From Ridgeia piscesae (Eukaryota; Annelida; Polychaeta; Sabellida; Siboglinidae): DNA of 64,000 nt. The stretch is taken from contig JAODUO010001627.1 of the NCBI GenBank assembly GCA_025642075.2, positions 100,001 to 164,000 on the forward strand, in the 5' to 3' direction. The notes beneath the pieces are model-generated. The model searched no databases. It saw only the letters and a list, made by a program, of their open reading frames with translations, and was not told where the DNA came from. Made by a program: the position numbers and the translations under genes. This document shows positions 37,071-47,984 of this stretch, piece after piece; the first letter of the stretch is position 1; every line of letters starts with the position of its first letter.

Positions 37071-37599
37071 AGTGTCGCAGTCGTAAAAATAAGTAAAATC
37101 CAATGTTACACACAGAGCAAATAAATAGCTGCCATAATGGCGCTTGATCACATGACATTATTAAAACTACTTGAAACATACAATGTTTACGCTATCAGTA
37201 CTTGATCTTACAAATTGACCATGCCTACCGATGAGAGCACCGCAGTGCGAGGGACATCACAAGGTTTAAATGCAAGGTGACGTCACGAGGCGGCGATCTT
37301 TCTATATTAAGATAGTTGCATATATTGAAACTGGAAACGTGTTTTTTGACTTATCTGGTTGGGTTACGCGGTGACATATGCAGCTGGACTACTCGGGGAA
37401 CAGCACAAGATAGAAATTATATGTTGCGCATGCGCAATGATGTGTGGTGACCCACGTGAGTAACGGGACCCAGGTGGTATACGTACCGAACGTGATCATG
37501 ACATTTGACCTGAATGTTAACCTTCACCCAATTGTGTAGTTGATGACATATCCTCCACGGGCACCGCTTAACCTTTTGACCATATACAATGGTACATAT

Positions 37600-39170
37600 T
37601 TTTCAAACGATTAATTTATAATGTGGTATAATTACTTAATCATACTAGAATATGTTTGTATGATGATGTCTGGGTCTATACCGTCCCATCCAGGACTGCA
37701 GGTTTTTTAATTATGGTTGTAGGTGCTGAAAACATTAAATTTGTTTTAATTCCATTAAGATAATCATCAGGCTTTTCTTTAACGGTAAATATGTACTTGT
37801 TTAATGATGTACCATTTGTCATAAAGTATTAAATAAATGAATCCGTTATTAATTTCTTATATTGTGTTAGAATGTCATTTATTAACAATTCTTGGTTTTG
37901 CTGTGATGATGTCTTCTTGCTAATGTTTGTTCTTATCATTTGTCACATTTGTTTCAGGTCACTCTTGTGCTTGTCAATTTTTTTTTATAATAATGAAGTA
38001 TAATCTATTATTTTAATATGTTGTGTTACATTATTTTTATATGTTTTATAATTGGTTTCATTAAATACCGTTGGATTTTTTTCTATAGAAAATGCATTAT
38101 AATAGTTTGTGCTTAGTGTATTATGGAATATCTAAGCCCCCCATTATATAACAAGGTTTGTTTTCAATTATTAATGTACGAACACTATCAGGGAGTTGTT
38201 CTGTAAAAGCACTAATGCATATTTGGGTTTGTATACACTATGCCGACCAATATTTATGTTTTGTGTTTTCTGGTTTGAGACAACACCTCGACACCTCAAC
38301 AAAAAGACATTGTATAAGTTAAGTCATAATATACTTTTTGGCTTTTCTACGTAATATTTTTTTTTGAACGTATAAATATACTCCTCCTCCTTTCTGGACG
38401 GTCTAGTAAGATGAATACATTTCTATTCTTGAAGTTCATGGAAGCCATGTTTCCGTTAGACCAATGATCCAAACCTGTTTGTCGAGCGATAGTAAATAGT
38501 TGTTCAGCGTATCATATTCTTCGGTATACCCCTAACATTCAAATGCATTAAAGAAAGCCCTTTAACATAGCTATCGATATTTTTATAAGATCATTGAAGT
38601 CAACTTCAATGGTAGTATTTTGTTGTACGTACATTATTGTTTGTGCAATTATAATTAGGATCTAAGTCTCTCACGTTACACTTAGTGGTTTCATAATTAG
38701 ATCAATAATCCAGAGATTATGCAATTTCTGGTTAAATTACTCATTTGGTTTATCAACAAATATATACATAGTGCTAGCATTCATTCATATAAACATAATA
38801 CGTTGCTGCCTGGTAACTCGCATGTAACAGAAGTGTTAACTGATTGATAGAAAATAAAATAATGATGATAAAAATAAAGAACATCATAATTAGGCAGTCG
38901 AATCCAACGACTGCCCATGGGTTTGGATGGATCAGAATATTCTCAACTGTCCTGCTATCACGTAGTATACTACATTATACAAGTTTAATTTATGTAAATG
39001 TCAATTAAGAATGTTTGATATTCGTATACTATAACAAAGTCATTGTTATATAAATTAAGATTTGTTTATATACGTACGACATAGAAAAGCAGATCTTCAA
39101 TGTTTCATATAGTACGTTTCATACACAATCTCATTATCGCACGTTATGATACCATTTTACTCTGGGTGAT
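37600..39170. other. AT-rich unassigned sequence
   Basis: About 1.6 kb between elements 3 and 2 without a supportable frame, RNA or structured repeat. Confidence 0.5.
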
Positions 39171-39176
39171 GTTTAG

Positions 39177-39182
39177 GGTTTC
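39177..39182. repeat. 6-bp target-site duplication, left copy (GGTTTC)
   Basis: GGTTTC precedes the AGTAGTAAAGTAG terminus of element 2 and recurs at 46795-46800. Confidence 0.7.
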
Positions 39183-39619
39183 AGTAGTAAAGTAGAATCC
39201 TATCGTTGCGCACTTGGAGCGGAGCGGTGGAAGAGCGGTGGAAGGGAGGAAAAGGTTATGATTGGCTATTGCGGAGGAAGGGAGGAAGGGGTGAAGGATT
39301 TTGCTTGGCTGCTGAGGTGGAAGGGAAGAAATGGGCCTTTTGGTGCGGTTTTGGAAGAGCAATGTCTGACATGAAATAGGATTTTATCATTGCTTGAATG
39401 AAAAGGCTTTATGAGAAACGGAATGCGTCTTCGTGGGGCGGTGTGGCGCGGAGCGGAGGACGATCAAAAATTAAGGGAGATGGCGGCCCCTTGCGGGCAG
39501 GTCGTGAACTAGTACCGTCCAAATTCGTGCATCTTATTTTTAAAATTAGGTTAAATTATGTCAAAGGTCAAGCAGCGCCCATGGCAGATATGTAGTGAAA
39601 TTCAAACTATTACATGGAT

Positions 39620-40430
39620 TACATATTTCGAGAACTTAAACATCAACCTTAATGACTAGTCAACGTCTTCTGCCAGTGTTGTGTCTCTTCTACATATCAC
39701 ATAATAAAGTCAGTTTACATTCCATTTGATGAGCTGGGATATATTAAAAACAATTATTTTTCATATTTAATATTAACAATTGATGCAGATAACCCGTGCC
39801 CCATTTAATGACAGGCTAGCCTAAGACTATCATGTAAACATCGCGTCGGTGTGTGAGGCCGAGGGTTCACGTGCGTCGGTGACAGTCAGAACGCTGTCCA
39901 AAACACTTGCCCTCTTTCTTCCAAGATTGTATTCCAAAATCCACCGCTGCAGGAATGGTCTTTTACATCATAGTCAAACGTTTGACAGTTTAACAAATTG
40001 CGTAGATGTCTTTCCATTACGGAATGTGCAGTAGCGTTTTATCATTCACGCAGACAACAACGATATCGCCTACCACCCGTAGCCAACGGCAAGGTGTAAC
40101 ACGATCGCCGATTGGGTGAATAATGAGTGATTCCCGCCATTTGCCAATCATGCGTGCGTTTACAAAATGACTTCCACATTGCATGGACGTAGTTGTGTAC
40201 GCACGACAACGTTTTAGACACAGTTATGTAATAAGTTATAGATAAAATGTAACAAAACGAACGTTAATAAATAGACAAATGTTATTAAGGTCGTTCTATT
40301 TTTCTGTGAAGGGTCGGGTTACGGAAACATTGACGGTGGTCAGTAGGGGATTGAAACCAATGGCCCACCGGGCCAATATAATTTAAAAACCGGAGCCCTG
40401 TAACCTTGTCTGTAACCTTCTCTGTAACAT
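39620..40430. other. Interior of element 2, no gene
   Basis: The rest of the left arm is replaced here by unrelated sequence. The 61-codon frame at 39849-40034 has no motif. Confidence 0.45.
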
Positions 40431-41396
40431 TGTCTGTGTGTGCCCTACATGCTGAACATGGTAGGGATAGTCACTTATAATTAGATGTTGTCAGAAGACA
40501 TTGCGCACGCGCAATGACCTAAATCGGTTACCCATTATTGGAAGATGGTCAACGTAGGATTACATGTGCAATTGTCTTTCTCAGTGACCTGTTTTGTCGA
40601 ATAAAGCTAAGTAGAAATATTATGTTTTGTTATGAGTGGTTTAAATTTAAAACACACCTTTCAAGGCTAGACAATGAATGTTGTGACGTGACAACATGGG
40701 TGAAAGCATGACAACGAAGTTAATCATTATTTGTTTAATAAGCTCGAGTTATCATACATGACACAACGGGCACCTGGGTGAACGCTAGTTTTAAAAAGAG
40801 AAAGAACAAGCAATATGGTATTTACATTTATTTTATTACAACACAATACATTTAGAAAGTACCGTCAATGCAGACATGCATAGATCATCATGTTTGTTGT
40901 TCCTCACCACGGAGCTAGGTTAGTAATAGCACGATATGGGCATCCTAGGTTGAATTTACTCCCATATAACGCTCCATTGTTTATAACCACTCTAGTAGCC
41001 TCGGTTACCAAGGCTCCGTGAGAATGACGACCCCGCAGTACCCTGTCTTCCATCCTGGGCTGTGTCCGCTGCTTCAAGATAAAAACGAAATCACAACGCG
41101 TGCGTCTTCAGCCGCGCCACCATATCGAATAGACGGACATGACACCGTGTCTCTCTATACATTGGCTATATGGTTATAATAATACGTCTCCGAGAACGTA
41201 TATTTCTTTGCTGGGGGCCGATCATTATTTCACTGATGGGACATACTATTTTCTATGTTGTGAATTAACTATTATTTTATTTCTGCATTCATTACTAGCC
41301 GATCGATGGTGGTGATATTGAAATTGTTTCCAACATGAGATATTTTATGAACACTAAGGTTTTGTTTTTACGATCGAAAGTCGACAAGTGTAGACA

Positions 41397-41646
41397 GAGA
41401 GGGAGAGGGAGAGGGAGAGGGAGAGGGAGAGGGAGAGGGAGGGGGAGATGGAGATGGAGATGGAGATGGAGATGGAGATAGAGATAGAGATAGAGATAGA
41501 GATAGAGATAGAGATAGAGATAGAGATAGAGATAGAGATAGAGATAGAGATGGAGAGACAGAGACAGAGACAGAGACAGAGACAGAGATAGAGAGACAGA
41601 GACAGAGACTGAGACTGAGACTGAGAGAGAGAGAGAGAGAGAGAGA
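41397..41646. repeat. Hexanucleotide array with ordered variant blocks
   Basis: A 250-bp GAGANN array whose units change in blocks: GAGAGG, then GAGATG, GAGATA (the longest), GAGACA, GAGACT and finally plain GA. The minus-strand Ser-Ile/Ser-Leu frame across it is spurious. Confidence 0.95.
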
Positions 41647-41797
41647 ACAAAACCACCCAGTAATATTTACTCATTTTTAGTATGGCAACATATTTATTTA
41701 CAGGTCATCGTCTATATGATCCATTAATTGCTTGTCACAAAATAAATGTTGTTATGCACCATGGGTACGCGCCCCATTTTGATTCCCGACAACGAAG

Positions 41798-43811
41798 ATG
41801 CCGATATGCGGAATAGTTGGTTGTTCCAACCGTCCAGGTGTAACGAAAGATGTGAAGTTCTTCAAAACACCTAAAGTTCTTTGCAACCAAGGAATAGACA
41901 CGAAAATACTAATTGAGGAGAGACGACGACTTTGGAAAGCTGCTGTAAACAGAAGCGATCGCACGTTGGTGTGCTCGAAGCATTTTGTTGACGGTTAGTA
42001 TTGTAAAATAGTTTTCTATAAAGTTCGTTCAAAGTCATATGTTTGGTTACAATAAACATTAACAGTATATTCGCTGCAGATGTCGGCAATTAGTTTACGC
42101 TTGTGTGACATGGATATTTGGCAGGCATAACGATTTATCTATGGACGGTGTATGCTCCAGCTAGCCTATGCTGGCTGTCATCATACTCAGGCTATACCCT
42201 AGGCTATGGCATGCTTCTGGTCGTCCTACTCCTCTCACTGTCTGGGTTGGTTAAGCTTCAGCTTGGTTAGACTACTTTTGTTTGTTGTAGTAATAATAAT
42301 GAATAGCCTAAGGTTTAGTCAAGATTGGCATCATATATGATTATGACATGTCATTAGTGATTAATCAACCAGTAGATCATGTCTACTGAAAATAATTATT
42401 GAATATAATTTACACTTTATTGTGTTTACCTGCTGTTATATACCATTAGGCCTACTATCTCTGAAAAAATAAGATTAACTATGTTTGCCTTTTATTTCAG
42501 GTGAGAAATCATACTTGCATCTTCGGACCAACCCTTCATGGATCCCGACTCTGCAGCTTGGATACGGCGATTGCGCAAAAAAACCTCATGTGTCAGCGCG
42601 ATACGACAGGGTCGCTGGGAGGAAGCGAAAGCGGGATGAGGAAAGTGTCGTGTCAGCTTTGTTGACACTCAACAAGGTTCACAAGGGAGATATTGAAGCA
42701 GTTAGTGCTTGCACTGACAGTCTTGCAGACACTGATTTGGATGATTGCAGTTGTTGTGATGACTCTGTTAACTTGGAAGTTGTTGACAGTGATATTGTAC
42801 AAGTATGCAGTGGGCATACTAGTGATCAGGGCGTTCAGACAACTGTTAAATGTCAGCAGATTTCTGATCTTGAATGTGACAACAGGGCCCGGGTAGTTGA
42901 AGAAGCTAATCGCAGACAGACATGTTCCGTGTATGATCGCGAGATGTACGTAGATGCACATGAAAAGGCCTCTTTCTACACTGGTTTGCCAGGAGTTGAA
43001 GTATTGGATGTGATAGTTAACTTGTTTGATGAACATATGATCGAACATTCTATACTTACTAAGTATCAGCAGATGCTGCTATGCCTCATTAAACTGAGGA
43101 TGGATTATCTGTTCCGAGACATTGCTTACCAACTTAATGTGTCATCAGCTACTGTGCAGAGATATTTTCATAGTACCTTGCATGTCATGTATGTGAAACT
43201 GAGTTTTGTGATTAGATGGCCAGAGCGTGCAGAGCTGAGGAAATATATGCCTATGTGTTTTAGAGCAGCATATCAAAATAAAGCAGCTGTCATCATTGAC
43301 TGCTTTGAACTATTCACGGAGAAGCCGAGGGGGGCCCTAAATCAGGTTCAAACTTATTCCAATTATAAACACCCCCAAACTGTTAAATATTTAATAGGTA
43401 TTGCTCCGCAAGGAATGGTCACTTTCATTTCGAATGGTTGGGATGGTCGCACCTCTGATAAGCATATTATTGTTGAGAAGTCAGGTCTGTTGGATAACTT
43501 GTTGCCTGGGGATATCCTGATGGCTGATCGTGGATTTTTATCAGGCAAAGCTCGTAATCCCAGACTTTATTAAGAGGAAAAAACAGCTCCATCCCTTGGA
43601 AGTTGAGAATACTCGAAAAATTGCTAATGTCCGCATTCATGTGGAACGGGTTATAGGTCTGGTCGTTAGGAAATTCCGGATTTTTGATGGGGAAATTCCA
43701 CTGGAATTTCTTAAGCTGAAGCAGGGTGAGACCACACCAACAGTTGATAAGATTGTGAGGGTATGTTGTGCACTGTCATGTCTCTGCCAGTCTGTTGTTC
43801 CGTTCGAGTAG
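41798..43811 (+). pseudogene. THAP-domain DDE transposase, frameshifted
   Basis: Exon 1 (41798-41993) encodes a C2CH THAP zinc finger: CGIVGC near the start and VCSKHF near residue 60. The intron 41994-42500 has a GTTAGT donor and a TTTTATTTCAG acceptor and joins in phase 1. Exon 2 completes the THAP tail (NPSWIPTL), then has a Cys/Asp-rich linker, a helix-turn-helix (LFRDIAYQLNVSSATVQRYF) and the DDE nuclease. The first Asp is in AVIIDCFELF (about residue 332) and the second in LMADRGFL (about 408). The frame is lost at about 43535-43560 and resumes in another frame as LVIPDFIKRKKQL with the Glu region EVENTRKIANVRIHVERVIG, ending 43811. The residues usually between RGF and the LVIPxF block look deleted. 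Without that join the enzyme is inactive. Confidence 0.9.
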
Positions 43812-43950
43812 TTGATGTCAAACTCAAGTAAAGGCAATGCTTCAATTAAATGAGGCATGCTAGATTATAATTATGGTGTATCATCAAAGGTGTTGGTTTA
43901 ATAACATGTATATTTTTAAAACAGTTCTTGTATTTATCAAGTATGATAGA

Positions 43951-44166
43951 CCTCGGAATTGTATAACAAAATACACTTCAGAAATGTAGTTTAAATCTTT
44001 AATCCATGTTTTCATATAATCAACAACATGAAATATAACACACGGATTATGCAATACATACATTAAATGTTTAATATACAAGGTCAATGCCAATACTGAT
44101 CCAAAAGGTTAATCATAACAAACACATGTACCTCGGGTTTGTATTACAAAATACACTTCAGAAATA
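43951..44166. repeat. Direct repeat between the convergent genes
   Basis: A 36-bp block, ACCTCGG then TTGTAT.ACAAAATACACTTC, occurs near 43951 and again near 44132 with a few mismatches. It lies in the short gap between the two 3' ends and may relate to termination of one or both transcripts. Confidence 0.75.
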
Positions 44167-44194
44167 GGTCCATTGAAACATTTGACTAATCGTC

Positions 44195-46027
44195 TTATTT
44201 CCGCTTTACAGTCTCGCTTTTGCACAGTGTACAGAACCACTTGCACTTCGGCACACGTTTTACCTTTAACATTTTATATGGTACCACGGTACACAACAGT
44301 TTTCATTGTCACAACAAATCATCTTTTGGCCATCATCTTCTCCACCACAGATACAATATTTGCTAGTACTACCTGACTGGACAACACCATTGCTTTGCAC
44401 CAATACTGATTTTGTAGTGAAATACTTCATACATAGCTCAGGCATTACACACTTAGCATGGAAGAGCATGCCCTGCTTTGACTTCTCAGCCCACCACTCA
44501 CTATCTGGCACTATCCTCTCTATGTACAACATATCGTGCGACCACACAACAAAATCACAATGTTCCCGATTTGTCACAAACAACTGCATCTGCACCTGGT
44601 AGTAATGTCGGTGTGTTTTTCTAAGTCTGAACTTCCCATCACTCTCTACAACCATCCAGTCTAGACTACTCATATTACCATCCCGTAGCTCCAAACATTG
44701 GGTATTCAGTGTTCAAGAATATACCACAATCGCGACAGTCAAAACCGCTGTGCTGTGCGTGCTGCGATGTCACATATGCAGTCATAGCAAAGGCCTCGTT
44801 TGATTTACCCCAGTCAGTGGCTACAGAAGAAAAACATTGATCGTTTGGCGAGCATATGGCTCTAAGCAATGACATAGCTGGCTTCTCCATGCGGGTGTGA
44901 CAAGCTGCATGGAATGCCGATGCTGTCACCCTGCCTGCCCTCAAAGTAAACCACAGTTTGCTCTTACTCTGTGCCTTTGTCTGCTCCATAACAAATTCTG
45001 CCTGTGCATCATTTACACTGATGTCGAAACTGTCACAGTAGGTCAGAATGTCCACATAATTGTCAATAGTGATGTCAGAGTTATACAGCTGTCCAAGATG
45101 TCTTGCAGCCATGTTCGAGACAGACTTAGGCACAAAACTGTCACTGTACGTGCTGTGCAGAGATAGCACGATTGCATTTGGGCAAGCACGATGCAACTGC
45201 GCAAAGAATGTATCTTGTTCATGTTTTGTTGGTGATGGTATGTTGTGGTATGCAGTGCTGGATGTGTGTGGAGTTGTAGGCGTGTGTGTAGCACTAGCAG
45301 CTAGTGTGTGTGGAGTTGTAGGCGTCAGTGTAGCACTAGCAGCTGGTGTGTGTGGAGTTGTAGGCATCTGTGTATCACTAGCAGTTGGTATGTGTTAAGT
45401 TGTAGGTGTGTGTGGCGTGCTTGCCAAGGTCCTTGCTGTCAGTGTTCTACGTTTCTTTGATGCGGAAGTGAAGTCCATTTCACGGATCCGTTGGAACGGT
45501 GACGCAAACTTTGCAGGTGTTGGAAATAGCCAGTACGCAGGTTTGTTTAGTAGAAACACCGACTGGCATAATCTAGTCGGATCCATCTAGTCCTGCTCCC
45601 AAGTCACAACATATCACCTACACCAGACCCCAGGGCGAGGCTAGGCCTGACGAATAGCAAGATCTAGCCTACCCAACTATAGTCTAAGCATACCCAGACG
45701 TAACGCCGTAAATAGCTAAAGTCGATGTAATGTTTACCTTTGCACGAATCAGATGAACGCCATTTATTTTCTGTCGAATCCAGCCATCCTGGAAGTACTT
45801 GTACGCATCGAGAGACTTGTACTTTTTCAGCTGTTCGCTGGTCCACGACGAAGGGCTGAATACGAGGTAGTTTATCACATCCAAGAAACCGACGTGTGGC
45901 CATTTGGTAACGTCGTGGCCGCGATGTTATACGGATCACATCCTATCACACTTGCTTTGTCGTTGTACCTTTTGCGAACATCTGGGGGAAGGGATTTCAC
46001 GTAGTCGGAACACACATCGCTCGCCAT
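44195..46027 (-). pseudogene. YqaJ-type nuclease with C-terminal PHD finger, broken
   Basis: Partner gene of the transposon. The first exon (46027 to a GTAAAC donor at 45737) reads MASDVCSDYVKSLPPDVRKR, shifts frame near 45908, then reads LDVINYLVFSPSSWTSEQLK. The next coding region (45586-45395 and 45367-44675, same frame) is interrupted by a TAA within a Thr-Pro repeat, then carries LWFTLRAGRVTASAFHAACH, the entry of the YqaJ nuclease fold. Just after TEYPMFGAT the frame changes and the region expected to hold the PDG and E.K catalytic residues is largely missing. The frame 44694-44266 resumes with HYYQVQMQLFVT and a PHD finger (CICGGEDDGQKMICCDNENC). A one-base loss near 44266 shifts the last PHD cysteines (WFCTLCK) out of frame; the stop is at 44195. 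Confidence 0.85.
45262..45410 (-). repeat. 42-bp coding minisatellite (Thr/Pro-rich linker)
   Basis: About three and a half copies of a 42-bp unit encode 14 residues of the type HTPAASATLTPTTP in the YqaJ gene linker. A TAA replaces a Pro codon in the most 5' copy. Confidence 0.85.
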
Positions 46028-46794
46028 GACCACTACAAAGCTTGGGAATCAAAATGGAACCGCGCGGTGCAAAGTGGGTAATATTTCATAGGCGCACGCA
46101 AAGTGGTGACGTCAGTGAATACAAGCAATTGGTCGAGTGCGGTTTGAGGTTCGTCCTGAAACACGCATGTACCGTGTAATGAATGCAGTGGAGTTAACTT
46201 TCTCCACCGCTTCGTCAAAGTGCATATCAATTAAAATGTTATCAGGCAAGAGACAATCGAGTTGACTAGGATGCTCTATCTCGCAACCGTTGCTGCGTAG
46301 TTTCGAAAGATCATAATTTTAAAATTAAGACGCATGCATTAGGATAGTAGTAGTTCACGACATATCCGTCAGATGGTTCCTCTTGTTCTTTTACCTAGTT
46401 TATAGTTCACCACATATCTACAAGGGGCGCAACATGACAGCTGAGACAATTATTTTAACCTAATTTTAAAAGTCAGACGCACAAATTTGGACAATACTAC
46501 AATACTCACGGCCTGCCCGTCCGTAAGGGGCGCCTCCCTTAACCTTTGACCTTCCTCCCTTCCACCGCTCCGTGCCGCGCCACAAAGACGCATTCCGTTT
46601 CTCATAAAGCCTTATCATTCAAACAATGATAAAATCCTATTTCATTTAAGGCACTGCTCCTCCGAAACCGCGCCAAAAGACCCATTTCTTCCTTTCCACC
46701 GCAGCAGCCAATCAAAATCTTTTCCTCCCTTCCTCCTTCCTCCCTTCCACCGCTCCGCTACAAGTGCGCAACGATAGGATCCTACTATACTACA

Positions 46795-46800
46795 GGTTTC
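46795..46800. repeat. 6-bp target-site duplication, right copy (GGTTTC)
   Basis: Exact match to 39177-39182, directly after the right terminus of element 2. Confidence 0.7.
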
Positions 46801-47765
46801 TTTATTCATCAACGTGCGTATGGATACTTTACTTGAATTTCTTTTAAATCCGAATGCTGTCCGGTTGAGAAAACTACGCATAATAGATGTCGGAAGTTAC
46901 AGTTCATCGTCTTATAGTGTATTATTCCAGAATGTTCTTTCAAAACAAAACTTTAATAATGTCGCATCAATCTACGCATGTTGAGTGTCTTATACACTTG
47001 ATTTTCAACAATAGTAGTGCTTCAGACAGTAGTGTCAACAGTTTGCTCAGGTCACCTTCACTATTAAAATTGCCAATTTTCCTTTGAAATTCATTGATCA
47101 TGATCCGACCATCACATGACGAGTAGTCTTGAATTCAGCGTACTTTCTTCAATGATTCTTGATAGAAATAGTAGCCTGACCTCGTTTTAGTGAGGTCCTC
47201 TGCGATATATAAATTCACGTGCTAATCTCGGAGAGACTTCCTCCCTTTGATGAACGTTGATTTCGACTTGTAATCTTCGAATTGGATAATGATTTGTCGC
47301 GCATGATTGTTGTATGTCAACGAGTGTCGGGGCTCTACGCTTGCATTCGGTTGATATCGCTGAGATTCATATATTGGATATTCAAGTTGTCTTTGTTGCA
47401 ATGGTTACAATCTGATTAAGATCTTCCCCTTCGTGTAGACCGAAGTGTTCCCTGCGGCAAGCAGGGAACACTTCGGTCTACTCGTGACAGCTGTAACAAT
47501 GGCCGACTTCAATTGAGCTACGCGAGTAACTCGAGTAACACGAATACCAGTGGAACATCCAAGATCACTTGCTCACCTGACCCTTCTTGCTCTCCTGACC
47601 CTTGGCCATTGTTACGCACTGTGCTGAAGTCGCGCGCTGTGCTGATGTTGCGTGATACACCGCTGATGTTGCTTAATGCCGCTGCCACGCGCCAATCCGT
47701 GCCTATTGTCCGTCGGCAATTGTAAAGGAAGAAAACTTGTTGCTATAATCCTGACAAATAGTTTG
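46801..47765. other. Unassigned sequence with one strong hairpin
   Basis: No gene is supported. The 70-residue frame 47513-47725 is compositionally biased and has no motif. The hairpin at 47435-47481 is the only strong signal. Confidence 0.45.
47435..47481. repeat. Perfect 21-bp inverted repeat, 5-base loop
   Basis: GTAGACCGAAGTGTTCCCTG plus C, loop GGCAA, then the exact complement. A perfect 21-bp stem is too long for chance in this amount of sequence. It could be the hairpin centre of a foldback element, a structured RNA, or the product of a local inverted duplication. A tight 5-base loop and short stem argue against a typical animal microRNA precursor. Confidence 0.92.
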
Positions 47766-47984
47766 AAGATCATCTAAATAGTAGCGGCCATTTAAAAAAA
47801 TGGCCACACAATATTATTTCTCCGTACGTTAATAACTGTTTCATCTGGAGAAAAAAATGTGGTGTGTGGATATATGTCTGATGAGATAAGGATTTGAAGC
47901 ATACGTTTTTGGGATTTTCCGGGTTTTACGTCTGCCATTTTTAAAGATCGCGGCGGTCGTCAAAACAAATGTCAGAAAATTTTA

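Larger units (their letters stand above)
29747..37595. mobile_element. Long-TIR element 3, degraded
   Basis: The left arm (29747-30330) and right arm (about 37270-37595) are inverted relatives of each other and of the element 1 and 2 arms. Both carry ATGATCACGTT, a GTGACGTCAC site and ATTGCGCATGCGCAA, and the left arm also keeps GCGCCCCT-type tandem units. The right arm stops near CCTTTTGACC and lacks the outer part. No target-site duplication is seen. Inside are a LINE fragment (31160-32320) and a nearly complete LINE (33440-37070). That the two arms were once one element is an inference from their order and orientation. Confidence 0.55.
41759..46070. mobile_element. Two-gene THAP-DDE / YqaJ transposon (ISL2EU-like)
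   Basis: Two convergent broken genes fill 4.3 kb. The plus-strand transposase starts at 41798 and the minus-strand YqaJ-PHD gene starts at 46027. Just outside each start codon is the shared inverted block CCATTTTGATTCCC (41774-41787; complement at 46044-46057), preceded on both sides by a GC-rich run and TNTGCACC. These are taken as TIRs; the exact ends and target-site duplication are not resolved. The pairing of a THAP/DDE_4-type transposase with a YqaJ nuclease is, as I recall, the arrangement of the ISL2EU superfamily. It is inserted in the right arm of element 2. Confidence 0.78.
39183..46794. mobile_element. Long-TIR DNA element 2 (6-bp TSD), nested host
   Basis: The left terminus is AGTAGTAAAGTAGAATCC and the right, complemented, is TGTAGTATAGTAGGATCC; both continue with TATCGTTGCGCACTTG. 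GGTTTC flanks both sides. The left arm matches to about 39612. The right arm is split: 40440-41130 (itself interrupted near 40815-41000) and 46320-46794, with the THAP/YqaJ transposon and flanks between. Arm content matches element 1, including ATTGCGCACGCGCAATG near 40499 and TTCAGCCGCGCC near 41110. A GGAAGGGAGG-rich terminal region (39228-39330 and 46730-46755) is expanded relative to element 1. No own coding genes are visible. Confidence 0.75.

Noticed and set aside
41354..41674. Ser/Ile/Leu-rich minus-strand frame of 106 codons
   Set aside because: Translation of the GAGANN hexamer array.
42653..43048. 131-codon minus-strand frame
   Set aside because: Antisense of the transposase linker; the plus strand has the domain motifs and splice sites.
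45060..45398. 112-codon plus-strand Val/Cys-rich frame
   Set aside because: Antisense of the YqaJ gene and its 42-bp minisatellite.
47435..47481. Hairpin considered as a microRNA precursor or bacterial-type terminator
   Set aside because: The stem is perfect and only 21 bp with a 5-base loop, there is no U tract, and the genome is eukaryotic.
47513..47725. 70-codon Ser/Pro-rich frame next to the hairpin
   Set aside because: Low-complexity composition, no motif, no splice or promoter context.
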